Positions 1 to 12,250 of a stretch of 64,000 nt of DNA are shown piece after piece; within the stretch, counting starts at the first letter, position 1, and the number at the start of each line of letters is the position of its first letter. The notes beneath the pieces were generated by a model, which was given only the letters and a program-made list of their open reading frames with translations, ran no database searches and was not told the DNA's origin. The position numbers and the translations under genes were made by a program. The stretch lies in NCBI GenBank assembly GCA_023614405.1, contig CM042694.1, positions 351,682,010-351,746,009 on the forward strand. Reading direction: 5' to 3'. Source of the DNA: Avena insularis (taxonomy: Eukaryota > Streptophyta > Magnoliopsida > Poales > Poaceae).

Positions 1-254
1 AAAAACCTATGTCAAAACATAGTGGATGACGATCATCCTTTTATTTCTTTCAACCATTGATGTTGCACCCAATGCTTTTCCTAATTCGAATGATCAATGA
101 CTATTCCTTAATAAATTCCTATTCTTAAACTACTTCAGAGTCTCTTTTAGGAATACATTCCAACATAATATTGTATTATATTCTTTTTCAACTTTACCCT
201 TATAAATCAATATCTATTAGTACTTGTGCCCTTATTCTTAATGTGTCATATACA
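1..254 (-). mobile_element. Internal region of gag-only Copia-like element X, left piece
   Basis: Non-coding stretch that is the left remainder of element X, split by the Copia insertion that begins at 255. It is clearly similar to 60480-60740 inside element Y (same order of blocks, for example the words around CATAGTGGATGA and TTTCAACCATTGATGT), which identifies it although it has no coding capacity. X continues at 16195. Its 3' LTR must lie left of the window. Confidence 0.75.
250..254. repeat. Target-site duplication ATACA, left copy
   Basis: ATACA directly precedes the left LTR (255) and recurs at 16195-16199 directly after the right LTR. A perfect 5-bp duplication is the expected footprint of a Copia integrase and shows that both ends belong to one insertion. 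Confidence 0.9.
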
Positions 255-1908
255 TGTTGGGTCCACAGCATAGAAAACAAAAAAATTCCTACGGTGTGAA
301 CTATACACCAAGATCTATCTACTAGGTACAAAGCAACTGGTGGACATACATCCAACGAGAACTTACCCTCAAAGACAACGAGTTTTGTTAACGAGTAGGA
401 ACTCGTGGTTGATGTAGTCGTACACTTGTCGATCTCAAGATCGAGTGGAAGTCCGAGCGCCGCAACTCAGCAGCGCATCCATACTCGCACACACGTTCAA
501 GCCACCAGACAACCACCACCTCCTCGCTCCAGCGATCCAGCGGAAGCAGCAACTCCTTCCAAACGAAATGCCACCAGGAACATGTATCTCGCTAATCCGA
601 TACCATGGGGGAATAATTCTAGAGGGGGAGAGAGATCCTTCACAAGGAGGTGTGAGGATGAAGGAGGGAATGGGTGGCCTTTTATAGGAGGAGGGGGTGC
701 CCCTCCTCTCCATGGCCGGTGCATGGGGGGTGACCCCTCACCTCCCCCATTCATGTGGTGGTAACCCCTCCACATTAAAATGCCTCTTAACATTCCCTTT
801 TAAAGTCTCCACTTTAAATGCATTAAAATTCTCTAAGTTTAATGCTCTCTCATTTAATAAAACTCTTTTATTAAATTTATTCAGAATTTTGTTAATTACT
901 TTAATTAACAAACATTCACATATAGCCCCTTTCAATATTTCAATATCACATGCAGAACCACTTTCTGCAATTTCACCCGAAACAATTTCCGGTTTCTATT
1001 GAAACAATTCCTGCGCTTTGTAATTCTTTCGTCTGAAACATATGTGCTCCTAAATGGTGTCCGGTAACTCTTAAGTGTGTCACCCTACGGTTCGCGAATA
1101 ATGCAAACATGATCAAGACCCTTCTCCGATCAATAATCAGCAGCGGGACCTGGAGATCCGTACTGACTCCTAAACATTCAACGATGACTTCTGTGATCGT
1201 GAGAACCTTTAACGCTTGTAACTAAATCCCTTTGTCTCGCGATATATTACATGTCCGATATTCGATCATCGGTATCTCCATACCTAGTTTGATCTCGTTA
1301 CCGACATGCACTCTTTTCTCGTTCCCGTGATATAACATTCTAGTGATCACATCACTTGCTTGCAATCTATCTCAATATGATATCACCGAGAGGGCCCAGA
1401 GTATATCTATCCGTCATCGGGATTTACAAATTCCACTCGTGATCCATGAGCCTCAACATAACACCTTCGTAGTACTGAACCCATCTTTATAGTCACCCTG
1501 TTACGGTGTGACGTTTGATGTTATCAAGATACTCTTCCGGTGTTAGCAATTAACATGATCTCATGGTCTAAGGATAAATATTACTTCGTATGATGTTATA
1601 GCAATATAAACATAATGACTTGATCGTAATGCTATACTTCGGATGAATGTTCATCACATCATTCCACCAATGGTGTGACCTTGTTATTAACAACATCCAA
1701 TGTCCATGATCAGGAAACCTTGATCATCTTGTTAATCAACAAGCTAGTCTATAAGAGAGGCATAACTAGGAACCCTTTTTGTTTATTAAACACACATGTA
1801 TTGATGTTTCCGATCAATACAATTCTAGCATGTAAAATAAACATATATCATATATAAGGAATACATAATAGCAACTTTATTATTACCTCTCAGGGCATAT
1901 TTCCTTCA
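255..1908 (-). repeat. 3' LTR of the Copia element
   Basis: 1,654 bp, beginning TGTTGGGTCC and ending TTTCCTTCA on the plus strand (TG...CA). It aligns end to end with 14564-16194. In the first ~150 bases I count about five mismatches, suggesting only a few percent divergence. It is 23 bp longer than its partner, mainly because of an extra segment near 470-500. Confidence 0.93.
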
Positions 1909-1920
1909 GTCTCCCACTTG
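1909..1920 (-). other. Polypurine tract of the Copia element
   Basis: Read on the minus strand this is CAAGTGGGAGAC directly before the 3' LTR, the position and purine bias expected of the plus-strand primer. Confidence 0.75.
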
Positions 1921-1941
1921 CACTAGAGACAATAATCTAGT

Positions 1942-2350
1942 TCACATAGTGATAAATCTAACACCCATGGAGTTTTGGTGTTGATCATGTTTTGCCCTAG
2001 GGAGAGCTTTAGTCAACGGATCTGCTACATTTAGGTTCGTGTGTACTTTACAAATCTTTATATCTCCATCCTTGACATGCTCGCGGATGGAGTGAAACCG
2101 GCGCTTAATATGCTTGGAATTCTTGTGAGACCTTGGTTCCTTTGCGTTGGCTATGGCTCCATTGTTGTCACAATAGATCACCATCGGGTCCAACGCACTA
2201 GGAACCACACCTAGTTCCGTAATGAACTCTTTCATCCAAACCGCTCGCTTCTGCGTTGTACAAGCAGCAACATATTCCGCCTCCGTCGTTGATCCAGCCA
2301 CCACAGGTTGTTTGGAACTCCTCCAACTAACTGCTGCCCCGTTCAAGAGA
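1942..2350 (-). pseudogene. Copia RNase H, C-terminal part
   Basis: The final part of the Copia polyprotein, cut from the rest by the Gypsy insertion. It shows the RNase H glutamate in an STTEAEY context (near 2275) and the aspartate in YCDNNGA (near 2170), then the typical tail with NVADPLTKAL. The matching N-terminal part with the first catalytic aspartate (CYVDASF) lies at 10083-10231. The two halves are in the same frame once the inserted element and one copy of the AATAC duplication are disregarded, so this part was open when the insertion happened. Confidence 0.88.
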
Positions 2351-2355
2351 AATAC

Positions 2356-3352
2356 TGATATGGGGTGGCCCGATCTTCTCACTAAGCGGATGGCAATGAT
2401 AATGGTGGATGATAGATAACTAGCCTGTAGCTATGAGCTCTCCCGCTCGATCCCTAATGCCAATGCAACAGCTCTCGGACCTTGTAGGATATTCACAAGA
2501 CCATGCTCTTGCGCACGCAGCCGTGACCACGAACGGTAGTATGCAATCTACTAATTCCCAATGGAACAACAGATCACACTAAATTATATTTGGTAGATTT
2601 GAACACAGGGTAATTCCAGAGGTTCTATGAAAGAAACAACTCCAAAATATTTTAACGTGGTCTAAACCCTAACTAGAGGTCGTCCCATAGCTTATAAGGG
2701 AGGCTGGGGCGACCAGAAACCGAAACTAAATGCATACGACTCAAACTGATAAAACCAACTCGGACCAGATTCGGTCGGCGGGTGGACACTCCGGTCGAAG
2801 TGGGCCGGACAGTCCGGTCAGGCCGGACACTCCGGGTGAAGTGTGCCAGACAGTCCGGTCTGGCCAGAAACTTTGAAGCTTCCGGGTGGTGTCCGTGTAG
2901 TGTCCGAACTGGCATACTGAATGTCCACGCCAGTTTGCCTCTCGACCAGGTCGGATAGTCCGGGTGGGTCTGGCCGGACACTCCGGTCGTGGCAGATCTT
3001 TTTGCCTTCGTCTTGATGATCTTCTCTTGCGCCTTCCTCCCGCTCCTCCCTCGTGCATCCTTGGGTGATCATCATGTTGGGCTTCTCTTGTAGCCCCTCT
3101 CCTCCTCACGCCATGCTTGTTTCTCCAACGAACCTGATCATACATAAATGCATAGACTTAGGCACTATAAAGTTCTCATCAATCAAAGTACCAGATTCGT
3201 TTAGGAGTAAATTCACCTGTTGTTCCAGTAGCTTAGCACGAGCTCTTGTAATAGGTCCAATTCTAATCTCATTGGACTGATCCTTTCTTGCAACAGTTGT
3301 AGCATCTTTAGTAGTCATTGGGGTAGGTGTAATTGTAGGGATGTCCTCATCA
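2356..3352 (-). repeat. 3' LTR of nested Gypsy
   Basis: 997 bp, TGATATGGGG...CCTCATCA on the plus strand. It aligns with 9085-10082 with scattered substitutions. It holds a cluster of short GC-rich near-palindromes of the form CCGGACAGTCCGG between about 2775 and 2990. The first three bases on the minus strand (TGA, 3352-3350) also serve as the stop codon of the pol frame. Confidence 0.93.
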
Positions 3353-4862
3353 TCTCCCCCCCCCTTCAAAAGGCGTCGACCTCGACGCTCCACGGTCTTC
3401 TCCAGCATATGGTGACAAATCAGCAACGTTGAAGCTATTGCTAACTCCACCAAACTCCTCAATAGGTATATCAACCGAGTAGGCGTTATCATTAATCTTG
3501 GCTAACACCTTGTAAGGACCAGCACCACGTGGCTTCAATTTTGACTTTCGAAGTAGTGGGAACCTATCCTTGTGTAGATGCACACAAACCATATCTCCAG
3601 GCTTGAACAACACTTCTTTCCTTGCTTGATTCCTTGAAGCAGCAATGTTCTTGCCTTTCTTCTCAATAGCCTCTCGAGTCTTCTCATGTATTTTCTTCAC
3701 ATAAGCAGCACGTTTTGATGCCTCCATATCAACTCTCTCATGTAATGGTAGAGGCAACATATCAAGTGGCGTCAATGGCTTGAAACCATACACCACCTCA
3801 AAAGGACAAAGCTGAGTAGTTGAATGCACAGCCCTGTTGTAAGCAAACTCAACATGTGGCAAACACTCTTCCCACTCCCGCAAATTATTTTTAATCATGG
3901 TCCTTAGTAGCTGTGACAATGTCCGATTCACCATCTGTTTGGGGATGACATGTAGTACTGAACAACAACTTTGTTCCTAGCTTTCCCCATAAGGTCTTCC
4001 AAAAGTAGCTCATGAACCTCACATCACGGTCAGAAACAATCGTCTTTGGTACTCCATGTAATCTCACGATGTCCCTGAAAAACAGGTTAGCAACATGCGA
4101 CGTGTCGTCGCTTTTGTGGCAGGAAATAAAATGAGCCATCTTAGAGAACCTATCCACTTCCACAAATATAGAATCATGACCTCTCTCAGTTTTAGGTAGA
4201 CCTAGCACAAAATCCATACTAATGTCTTCACATGGAGTAGTCGGTGTAGAGAGAGGTGTATACAAACTGTGAGGCTTCAGCTTAGATTTCAACTTGTGGC
4301 ATGTAATACATCGGCTCACAAATCTGTACACATCACGCCTCATCTTGGGCCAATAAAAGTGATCAGCAAGCATGAGCAACGTCTTCTCACGCCCAAAGTG
4401 ACCCATCAAACCACCAGCATGTGATTCCTGCACTAAGAACAAAGCGAACGATTCTGGAATACATAGTTTGTTAGCTCGAAACAAATATCCACCATGTATA
4501 TGATACTTATCCCATGCGTTTCTAAGAGCACACAAACGATATGGTTCAGCAAAATCATGGTCAGTTGCATAAAGTGCACAAATAGCTTCTAATCCAGGAA
4601 TTTTAACATCAAGATTGGTTAATAGCATGTTCTTCCTAGATAGAGCATTAGCAACAACGTTCTCTTTTCCCTTCTTATAGTTAATGATGTAAGGAAAAGA
4701 CTCAATGAACTCAACCCATTTAGCTAATCTTCTATGCAAGTTTGATTGAGCTTTCAAGTATTTCAATGCTTCATGATCAGAATGTATGATGAATTCTTTT
4801 GGCCACAAATAATGTTTGCCAAACCTCAAGTATTCTAACAAGTGCATACAATTCTTTATCAT
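3350..4862 (-). pseudogene. Gypsy integrase region (frameshifted)
   Basis: Two overlapping frames (3891-4862, then 3350-3934) encode an integrase. The first carries the end of RNase H, then the HHCC zinc module (two His in HAGGLMGH, two Cys in CITC, near 4300-4420), then the core with Asp in MDFVLG (near 4210) and Asp in VSDRD (near 4030). The frame changes close to the expected catalytic Glu (near 3935). The second carries the rest of the core and the C-terminal domain with the GAGPYKVL motif (near 3520). Integrase inserts the cDNA into the genome; this one cannot be made as a single protein. Confidence 0.88.
3353..3370 (-). other. Polypurine tract of nested Gypsy
   Basis: The plus strand is a C/T-rich run with eight consecutive C residues directly beside the LTR; the minus strand therefore reads as an A/G tract ending at the LTR start, as expected for second-strand priming. 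It overlaps the last codons of pol. Confidence 0.85.
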
Positions 4863-5966
4863 AGATTGAATAATTCAAACGAGCACCAGTCAATTTCTCA
4901 GAAAAATAAGCTATAGGCCGACCCTCTTGCATCAAAGCGCCACCTATGCCTATACCACTAGAATCACATTTAACTTCAAATTGCTTTGAAAAATCAGGTA
5001 ATGCAAGTAGTGGTGCAGAAGTAAGCAAACATTTTAATGTATCAAATGCAATGTCTTGGGCCGCGCCCCATACAAAAGGAACACCTTTCTTTGTCAAATC
5101 ATTTAATGGTGCAGCAATGGTGCTAAAATCCTTCACAAAGCGCCTATAGAAACCAGCGAGACCGTGGAAACTACGCACTTGACTAACATTCATTGGAGTA
5201 GGCCAATTCTGAATTGATTCAATTTTAGATTGATCTACCTCTACTCCATGCTTAGAAACAACAAATCCTAGGAATATGACCTTATCTTTTGCAAATGTAC
5301 ACTTCTCAAGATTAGCATACAATTTATTATCACGTAACACTTGCAAAACTTGTCTAATATGAGTGCAATGTTCAGATTCGGTGTGGCTGTATATGAGTAT
5401 ATCATCAAAGTAAACAACCACGAAACGACCAATAAACTCTCTCAAAACATGATTCATCAAACCCATGAAAGTACTAGGTGCATTAGTAAGACCAAATGGC
5501 ATAACTAACCACTCATACAAACATAATTTAGTTTTGAAAGCAGTTTTCCATTCATCCCCTTCTTTCATCCTAATTTGAAGTCAATTTTAGAGAAAACAGC
5601 AACACCACTCAATTCATCTAGCATATCCTCTAAGCGTGGAATAGGATGACGATATCGAATAGTGATGTTATTAATCGCTCTACAATCAACACACATGCGC
5701 CATGTGCCATCTTTCTTAGGAACTAAAATAATAGGAACAACACAAGGGCTAAGAGAGACACGAATGTACCCTTTCTCCAGCAACGCTTGTACTTGCTTCT
5801 GAATTTCCTTAGTTTCTTCGGGATTAGTCATGTAAGGTGCACGGTTGGGAAGTGTGGCGCCAGGAATCAGGTCCACTTGATGTTCTATACCACGCAATGG
5901 AGGCAAACCTGCGGGTACGTCTTCTGGAAACACATCCCCCAAAGTCCTGCAAAACAGAAGAGACAC
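4777..5966 (-). pseudogene. Gypsy reverse transcriptase and RNase H (deleted and frameshifted)
   Basis: The frame 5565-5966 carries the N-terminal RT segment (LVPKKDGTWRMCVD, then SKIDFK). The frame 4777-5568 carries the rest of RT with the catalytic YFDD motif (near 5410), then an RNase H domain with its first Asp near 4970 and a KEL(Y)AL helix. At the junction (5565-5580) the conserved Gly-Tyr-His-Gln-Ile block that normally follows the KIDxK motif is missing, consistent with a small deletion of about a dozen bases that also shifts the frame. A further shift near 4780-4860 separates RNase H from integrase. Inactive. Confidence 0.88.
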
Positions 5967-8010
5967 GAAGAGAAATAGGGGTCATGTCGTTAGAAACCAA
6001 TACCTCGCCCTTATACATGAGAACAAGTGGCATGGTTGTAGGATCCTCACGAAACTCTCTCATGTCCTCCTTGGTGGCTAGTATCAATAACCCAGGCACT
6101 CTCTCACTTTTCGTTATATCACTCAAGTTAGGCTCAATTACATCAGGAACAGCTGTTACACAGTCTCGCCGATTGGTAGTATCTTCCTTCAAGTTCACCT
6201 CTATCTTCTGGCGAGAATCATTCACAATTTCTTGTGGTGTCATTGGCTGCATAGTAATCTTCTTCCCTTTGAATTCCAAGTGATATGTATTGGCTCGGCC
6301 ATTGTGTTGCACATGGCGATCATAGAGCCAAGGCTGACCCAATAATAGGTGACAAACAGTCATAGGAACCACATCAAAATCAATACAATCTTTGTATGGC
6401 CCTATTTGAAAATTCACACGTACCATATGATTTACCTTCATCTCACCATTGTTGCTCAACCATTGTATGTAGTATGGCTTGGGATGAGGTAAGTATGTCA
6501 AATTCAATTTGGCACATAGTTCCTTACTTGCAAGATTTCTGCAACTACCTCCATCAATAATTACCTTGCAAGCTTTGTTTGGTCCAACTAGAGCTTTTGT
6601 TTGGAACAAGTTGCAACGCTGGGATTCCTCAACCGGTTGCACACTAAGTACACGTGAAGATACGACAATAGTGGGTGCACGCTCAGCATATGCATTAGCA
6701 CCTTCCTCGCCGTCATCAATATCATTATCAGAAGCTTCATCTCCGCTTTCTACTTCACCTTGTTCATTAACAAACATAACCTTGTTGTTTGGACAATCCT
6801 TCTTGTAGTGACCTCTACCTCCACAAGTATGGCACACCACATCACGAGTACGTGCAGTAGACATGTTGGAACCCGAGCTAGCAGCAGGAGTAGCGGGTTT
6901 CCGAGCATTAGAACCAAACAAAGGTGTACTTGTTGGTTTAGCCGATGGTGTAAACGGAATAGCAGCTGGTGGCGCGGCTGTAGGAGGAGTAGGTCTGGCC
7001 AAAAATCTGCTGGAGGATGGAAAACGAGCACGCGACTTCGCCTCTTCTGCCAACTGGGATTCGGCCTCTCTAGCATGATGCAACAACTCATTCATGGTCT
7101 CATACTTGTGATGACGAACAATGCTCTTGATTGGTAACTTCAAATTGTTTAGGAATCGCTGCATGGTCATCTCAATGGACTCACGAATTCTAGCACGCTG
7201 CATAAGCATCTCCATCTCCATGTAGTACTCATCAACTGTCATGGTGCCTTGCTTCAGTTGCGTCAATTTATCAAAAACTGATCGCAAGTAGTTGGTTGGT
7301 ACGAAATGAGCCTTCATGATTTGCTTCATCTCGCGCCAATCCATCACAGGAAGTCTGTTATCCTCCCTCCTATGTTGCACAAGAGCATCCCACCAACACA
7401 AAGCATAACCATCAAATTCAGATGCTGCAAGCTTGACCTTCTTATCTTCTGGATAGTCAAATAAGCGCTAGAGTTTCTCAATCTTCAATTCCCAGGTGAG
7501 GTAGTCTTCAGGATCAATGGAACCATCAAACTTAGGAATCGAGAATTTTGGCTTTCCCAAACCATCATCAGCAGCTTGGTTGGGCACACATGGACCACGC
7601 CCAAGATAAACAAACCCACGACCATGAGCAGGTGCATGGACAGGGGGAATAGCACGTCCCCTGCCAACATGTGGAGCAGCATCAACAGTGCTACCCTCAT
7701 CGAAATCACCAAAGGCATCATCATGTTGAGGATCTTCCCTTCTATGCAAGGCGGTTGTCAAACCCTCAATGGACTGCTGCAAAGTGGTGACATTGACATT
7801 GAGCGTAGCCACTTGCGTTTGGATAGTATCAACTGTCCCAACGTGCTGATCCAATCTCATATTCATATCTTGGAGATTCTTGTCAATGGCATCTGTCGTG
7901 TTAGTAAACACACGTGTCAAGTGGGATTTCAAAGCCTCATATTCACGCCAATTGACGAGATCCTCATCCTTCTTTTTCTGCAACACAACATCACTATCAC
8001 TAGTAGACAT
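5945..8010 (-). pseudogene. Gypsy gag and protease (one in-frame stop)
   Basis: The frame opens at an ATG at 8010-8008 (MSTSDSD) and stays open except for one TAG at 7470-7468. It encodes a retrotransposon Gag with a predicted coiled-coil-like segment near the N-terminus, a Gag core with a WW pair (near 7395) and a CCHC zinc knuckle of form C-x2-C-x4-H-x4-C (about 6793-6836). The protease follows, with IDGGS instead of the common D-S/T-G (near 6555) and the LLLGQPWL block. Near 5945 the frame shifts into RT. Gag coats the RNA; the protease matures the polyprotein. Confidence 0.88.
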
Positions 8011-9066
8011 GATTAGTAGGTTAGTGCAAAAATCAGAATCTGTATGATGGAAACTCTCACAACTCACTTGCAACTAATAAGAAAGGAGATATTACCGTTC
8101 CAAAGTGAATAGAGATGCTCTACCAAACAAAATCAAAGACTGATGCACTTGATGTGATGAAGTGAATATCAAAGGTATAGAGAACGATCGCAGGGCACAC
8201 AGGTTATTTAAGGTGGAGCTATAGGTGTGGTATCCTATCTACACCACAAACAAGTCCTAGTGTTGATCATACAAAATCCCAAGAAACACACACAGTGGAG
8301 ATAAACGTGGCAAAGCAACTTATGAAAAGGAATATTGCAATGCACAAGAGAGACGCTAGTAATAGCTCAAATAGAACAGGCACAAGATTGCTCAATCTAC
8401 TAGTGCTATAAAACAAGGCCTCCAATATTGCACACTTCCATATCTCTCTTTTTTTTGTCAGGCTTGTAGCTCTTTTCTCTTTTTTTTATACTGATTCTCT
8501 TTTCTTTTCTCTCTTTTTTTTGCAACTATATTACTCAATGCAAACGAGTACAGCAACATATAACAGAACTGGGCTGGATAGTCCGGTTGATATGTGCCGG
8601 AGACTCCGGTTGGGCCGGATAGTCCGGTGTGATTCGGCCGGATAGTCCGGTTTTGCCTGTCGAAAATTTCTGCACTGCAAACCCTAATGAGCAGCCTGTC
8701 GGAGCAAAGCAACTAGTATCGTGGGTACGTTCCTAGGCATAGATGCTGTAGATAGGCTGTGTCTATGGTATGCAAACAAAGGTACGCTATGTGGAGTCGA
8801 AAAAACGATTAAACACTTGCGGAAACGGTAACGGTGGGAAACGGCGGAAAACAAGATCAAACCCTACACCGAGACACAAACAGAAACTAGACTCCTACGA
8901 GGAAAAACCTGCAGATCGGATCTACGAGAAGATACAATCAACAACTAAAACTTGTAAACGATGCAATCTAGTTTATGGCAAATCTTTTTGTAAGGCTTTT
9001 TCTGTATAGGACGAAAACACTCTCTAATCGATGGATGGATTTGTGGATACTTACGGAGGCAACACA
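8011..9066 (-). other. Gypsy 5' leader
   Basis: Untranslated leader between primer site and gag. It contains two T-rich tracts (8448-8520) and another cluster of CCGGA(T/C)AGTCCGG near-palindromes at about 8575-8655, the same motif as in the LTR. No coding capacity is seen. Confidence 0.7.
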
Positions 9067-9081
9067 GGAAATCTGATACCA
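9067..9081 (-). other. Primer binding site of nested Gypsy
   Basis: The minus strand reads TGGTATCAGATTTCC, three bases inside the 5' LTR. The first ten bases match the complement of the initiator Met-tRNA 3' end; the remainder diverges from the canonical TGGTATCAGAGC. Confidence 0.75.
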
Positions 9082-9084
9082 AGA

Positions 9085-10082
9085 TGATATGGGGTGGCCC
9101 GATCTTCTCAGTAAGTGGATGGCAATGATAATGGTGGATGATAGATAACTAGCTTGTAGCTATGAACTCTCCCGCTCGATCCCTGATGCCAATGCAACAG
9201 CTCTCGAACCTTGTAGGATATTCACAACACCACGCTCTTGCGCACGCAGCCATGACCACGAACGGTAGTATGCAATCTACTAATTCCCAATGGAACAAGA
9301 GATCACACTCAATTATAGTTGGTAGATTCGAACACAGGGTAATTCCAGAGGTTCTATGAAAGAAACAACTCAAAAATAATTTAACATGGTCTAAACCCTA
9401 ACTAGAGGTCGTCCCATAGCTTATAAGGGCGGCTGGGGCGACCAGAAACCGAAACTAAACGCATACGACTCAAACTGATACAAACCGACTCAGACCAGAT
9501 TCGATCGGCGGGCGGACACTCTGGTCGAAGTGGGCCGGACAGTCCGATCAGGCCGGACACTCCGTGTGAAGTGTGCCAGACAGTCCGGTCTAGCCGGAAA
9601 CTTTGAAGTTTCCGGGTGGCGTCCGTGTAGTGTCCGAACTGGCATACTAAATGTCCACGCTAGTTTGCCTCTCGACCAGGCCGGACAGTCCGGGTGGGTC
9701 TGGCCGGACACTCCGGTCGTGGCAGATCTTTTTGCCTTCGTCTTGATGATCTTCTCTTGCGCCTTCCTCCTGCTCCTCCCTCGCGCATCCTTGGGCGATC
9801 ATCATGTTGGGCCTCTCTTGTAGCCCCTCTCCTCCTCGCGCCATGCTTGTTTCTCCAACGAACCTGATCATAGATAAATGCATAGACTTAGGCAGTATAA
9901 AGTTCTCATCAATCAAAGTACCAGATTCGTTTAGGAGTAAATTCACCTGTTGTTCCAGTAGCTTAGCACGAGATCTTGTAATAGGTCCAATTCTAATCTC
10001 ATTGGACTGATCCTTTCTTTCAACAGTTGTAGCATCTTTAGTAGTCATTGGGGTATGTGTAATTGTAGGGATGTCCTCATCA
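9085..10082 (-). repeat. 5' LTR of nested Gypsy
   Basis: 998 bp partner of 2356-3352 with the same TG...CA termini. It ends directly at the AATAC duplication at 10083. An apparent open frame running from Copia RT into this LTR (9647-10231) is a chance chimera across the insertion point. Confidence 0.93.
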
Positions 10083-12250
10083 AATACGTATTTGGATTGA
10101 GACTTAGAGTCATCCGGATCGGTGTCAAAGCTAGCATCGACATAACACTTAGCGACTAGCTCTTCTTCACCTTCGTATATAAGAAACATATCCCTAGTTC
10201 TTCTCAAGTACTTGAGGATGTTCTTTATCACTATCTAGTGTTTCGAACCTGTATCAGATTGGTACCTACTAGTCAAACTAATAGCATGTGCCACATCCGG
10301 TCTTGTACATAGCATGGCATACATTATAGAGCCTATGGCCGAGGCATAGGGGATCTTATCCATCATCTCTCTTTCTTCCGCCGTAACCAGACTTTGAGTC
10401 TTACTCAATGTCTTGCCTTGCAACATAGGTAAGAACCCCTTCTTACTTTCATCCATATTAAAGTTCTTTAATATCTTATCAAGGTATGTACTCTGCGATA
10501 GCCCAATTAGGCGCCTTGATCTATCTCTATAGATTTTAATGCCTAATATATATGATGCTTCACCAAGGTCTTTCATCGAAAATTTGCTGTTTAGATAACT
10601 TTTAACACTGTTTAAAAGATCAATATCATTTCCAATCAATAATATGTCATCCACATATAATATCAGAAATGCCACATTGCTCCTACTCACTTTCTTGTAA
10701 ATACAAGCCTCTCCATCAGTTTGGACAAATCCAAACACTTTGATCACCTCATCAAAGCGGAGATTCCAACTCCGGGATGATTGCTTCAGTCCATAGATGG
10801 ATCGCTAAAGTTTGCATACCTTATTAGCATCCTTAGGATCGACAAAACCCTTAGGTTGTATCATATACAACTCTTCTTCAATATTACCATTGAGGAACGC
10901 AGTTTTGACATCCATCTGCCATATTTCATAATCGAAATATGCAGCAATTGCTAACATAATCCTAACTGACTTAAGCATCGCTACGGGAGAGAATGTCTCA
11001 TCGTAGTCAACTCCTTGAATTTGTCGAAACCCCTTTGCGACAAGTCGAGCCTTATAGATGGTCACATTACCATCAGCATCAGTTTTTCTTTTGAAAATCC
11101 ATTTATTCTCAGCGGCCTTTCAATCGTGAGGTAAGTCCACCAAGGTCCAAACTTGGTTCTCGTACATGGATTCCATCTTGGATTTCATGGCTTCTAGCCA
11201 TTTGTTGGAATCCGGGCTCATCATCGCTTCTTCATATGTCGCAGGGTCATCCATTTCATCAACCATGAAATTCACAATAGGATTGCCATACAGTTCAGGA
11301 GCTGCACGTGTCCTGCTTGACCTTCGAGGTTTGGTAGTTTCCTCTTTCAGAGTTTCATGATCAATATCATTAGCTCTCTCTTCATTAAGTGAAGTCAACT
11401 CCGAAACAACTTCTGGTGCTGCGCCACTCGCCATTTCATGAAGAGAAGGTTCAATAACCTCTTCGAGTTCTACCTTCCGACTACTCACACCTTTCATGAG
11501 AAACTCCTTCTCAAGAAAGGATCCATTCTTGGCAACAAAGACCTTGCCCTCGGATCTGTGATAGAAGGTATACCCAATCGTTTCCTTAGGGTATCCTATG
11601 AAGACGCATTTTTCTGCTTTGGGTTCGAGTTTATCTGGTTGAAGTTTCTTCACATAAACATCGCATCCCCAAACTTTTAGAAATGACAGCTTAGGTTTGT
11701 TTCCAAACCATAATTCATACGGTGTCGTTTCAATGGATTTAGATGGTGCCCGATTTAAAGTGAATGCAGCTGTTTCCAGTGCATAATCCCAAAATGATAG
11801 TGGCAAGTCAGTCAGAGATATCATAGATCGAACCATATCCAATAAGGTACGATTACGACGTTCCGACACACCATTACGTTGTGGTGTTTCGGCAGGCGTG
11901 AGTTGTGAAACTATTCCACACTCTTTCATGTGTGTGCTAAACTCGTAACTTAGATACTCTCCTCCACGGTCAGACCGTGGAAATTTGATCTTTCTATTAT
12001 GATGATTTTCCACTTCATTCTGAAAGTCTTTGAACTTTTCAAAAGTTTCAGACTTGTGTTTCATCAAATAGATATACCCGTATCTACTCAAATCATCCGT
12101 GAAAGTAACAAAATAACGATATCCACATCGCGCCGACACACTCATTGGTCCACACACATCAGTATGTATGATGTCCAATAGATCTGTCGCCCGTTCCATT
12201 GAACCGGAAAACGGCGTTCTAGTCATCTTGCCCATAAGGCATGGCTCCAT
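10083..12250 (-). pseudogene. Copia integrase, reverse transcriptase and RNase H start
   Basis: One continuous minus-strand frame with three in-frame stops (11122-11120, 10807-10805, 10237-10235). The integrase core shows the D-D-E set: HTDVCGPM (near 12155), RSDRGGEY (near 11965) and SERRNRT (near 11860). RT (RVT_2 type) follows with DVKTAFLNG (near 10900) and the catalytic LYVDD (near 10650). RNase H starts with CYVDASF (near 10130) and is cut at 10083 by the Gypsy element. The third stop replaces a position that looks like a conserved Trp codon (TGG to TAG). A 1-nt loss near 12245 breaks the link to the upstream frame. Confidence 0.92.

Larger units (their letters stand above)
2356..10082 (-). 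mobile_element. Full-length Gypsy LTR retrotransposon nested in Copia RNase H
   Basis: LTRs at 2356-3352 and 9085-10082 flank a minus-strand gag-PR-RT-RNaseH-INT polyprotein; integrase last defines Gypsy. AATAC occurs at 2351-2355 and at 10083-10087, a perfect target-site duplication. There is a primer site at 9067-9081 and a polypurine tract at 3353-3370. Total length is 7,727 bp. The integrase C-terminus has a GPY-type motif and I see no chromodomain. I cannot assign a named family. The reading frame is broken by one stop, several frameshifts and an RT deletion, so the copy is defective. Confidence 0.93.

Noticed and set aside
435..793. Several overlapping frames near the left end of both Copia LTRs
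   Set aside because: Present in both LTRs with indel differences that change the frames; LTR sequence, not genes.
9647..10231. 194-codon frame starting with Copia RT/RNase H sequence
   Set aside because: It crosses the insertion point at 10083 and continues into Gypsy LTR; a chimera, not a gene.
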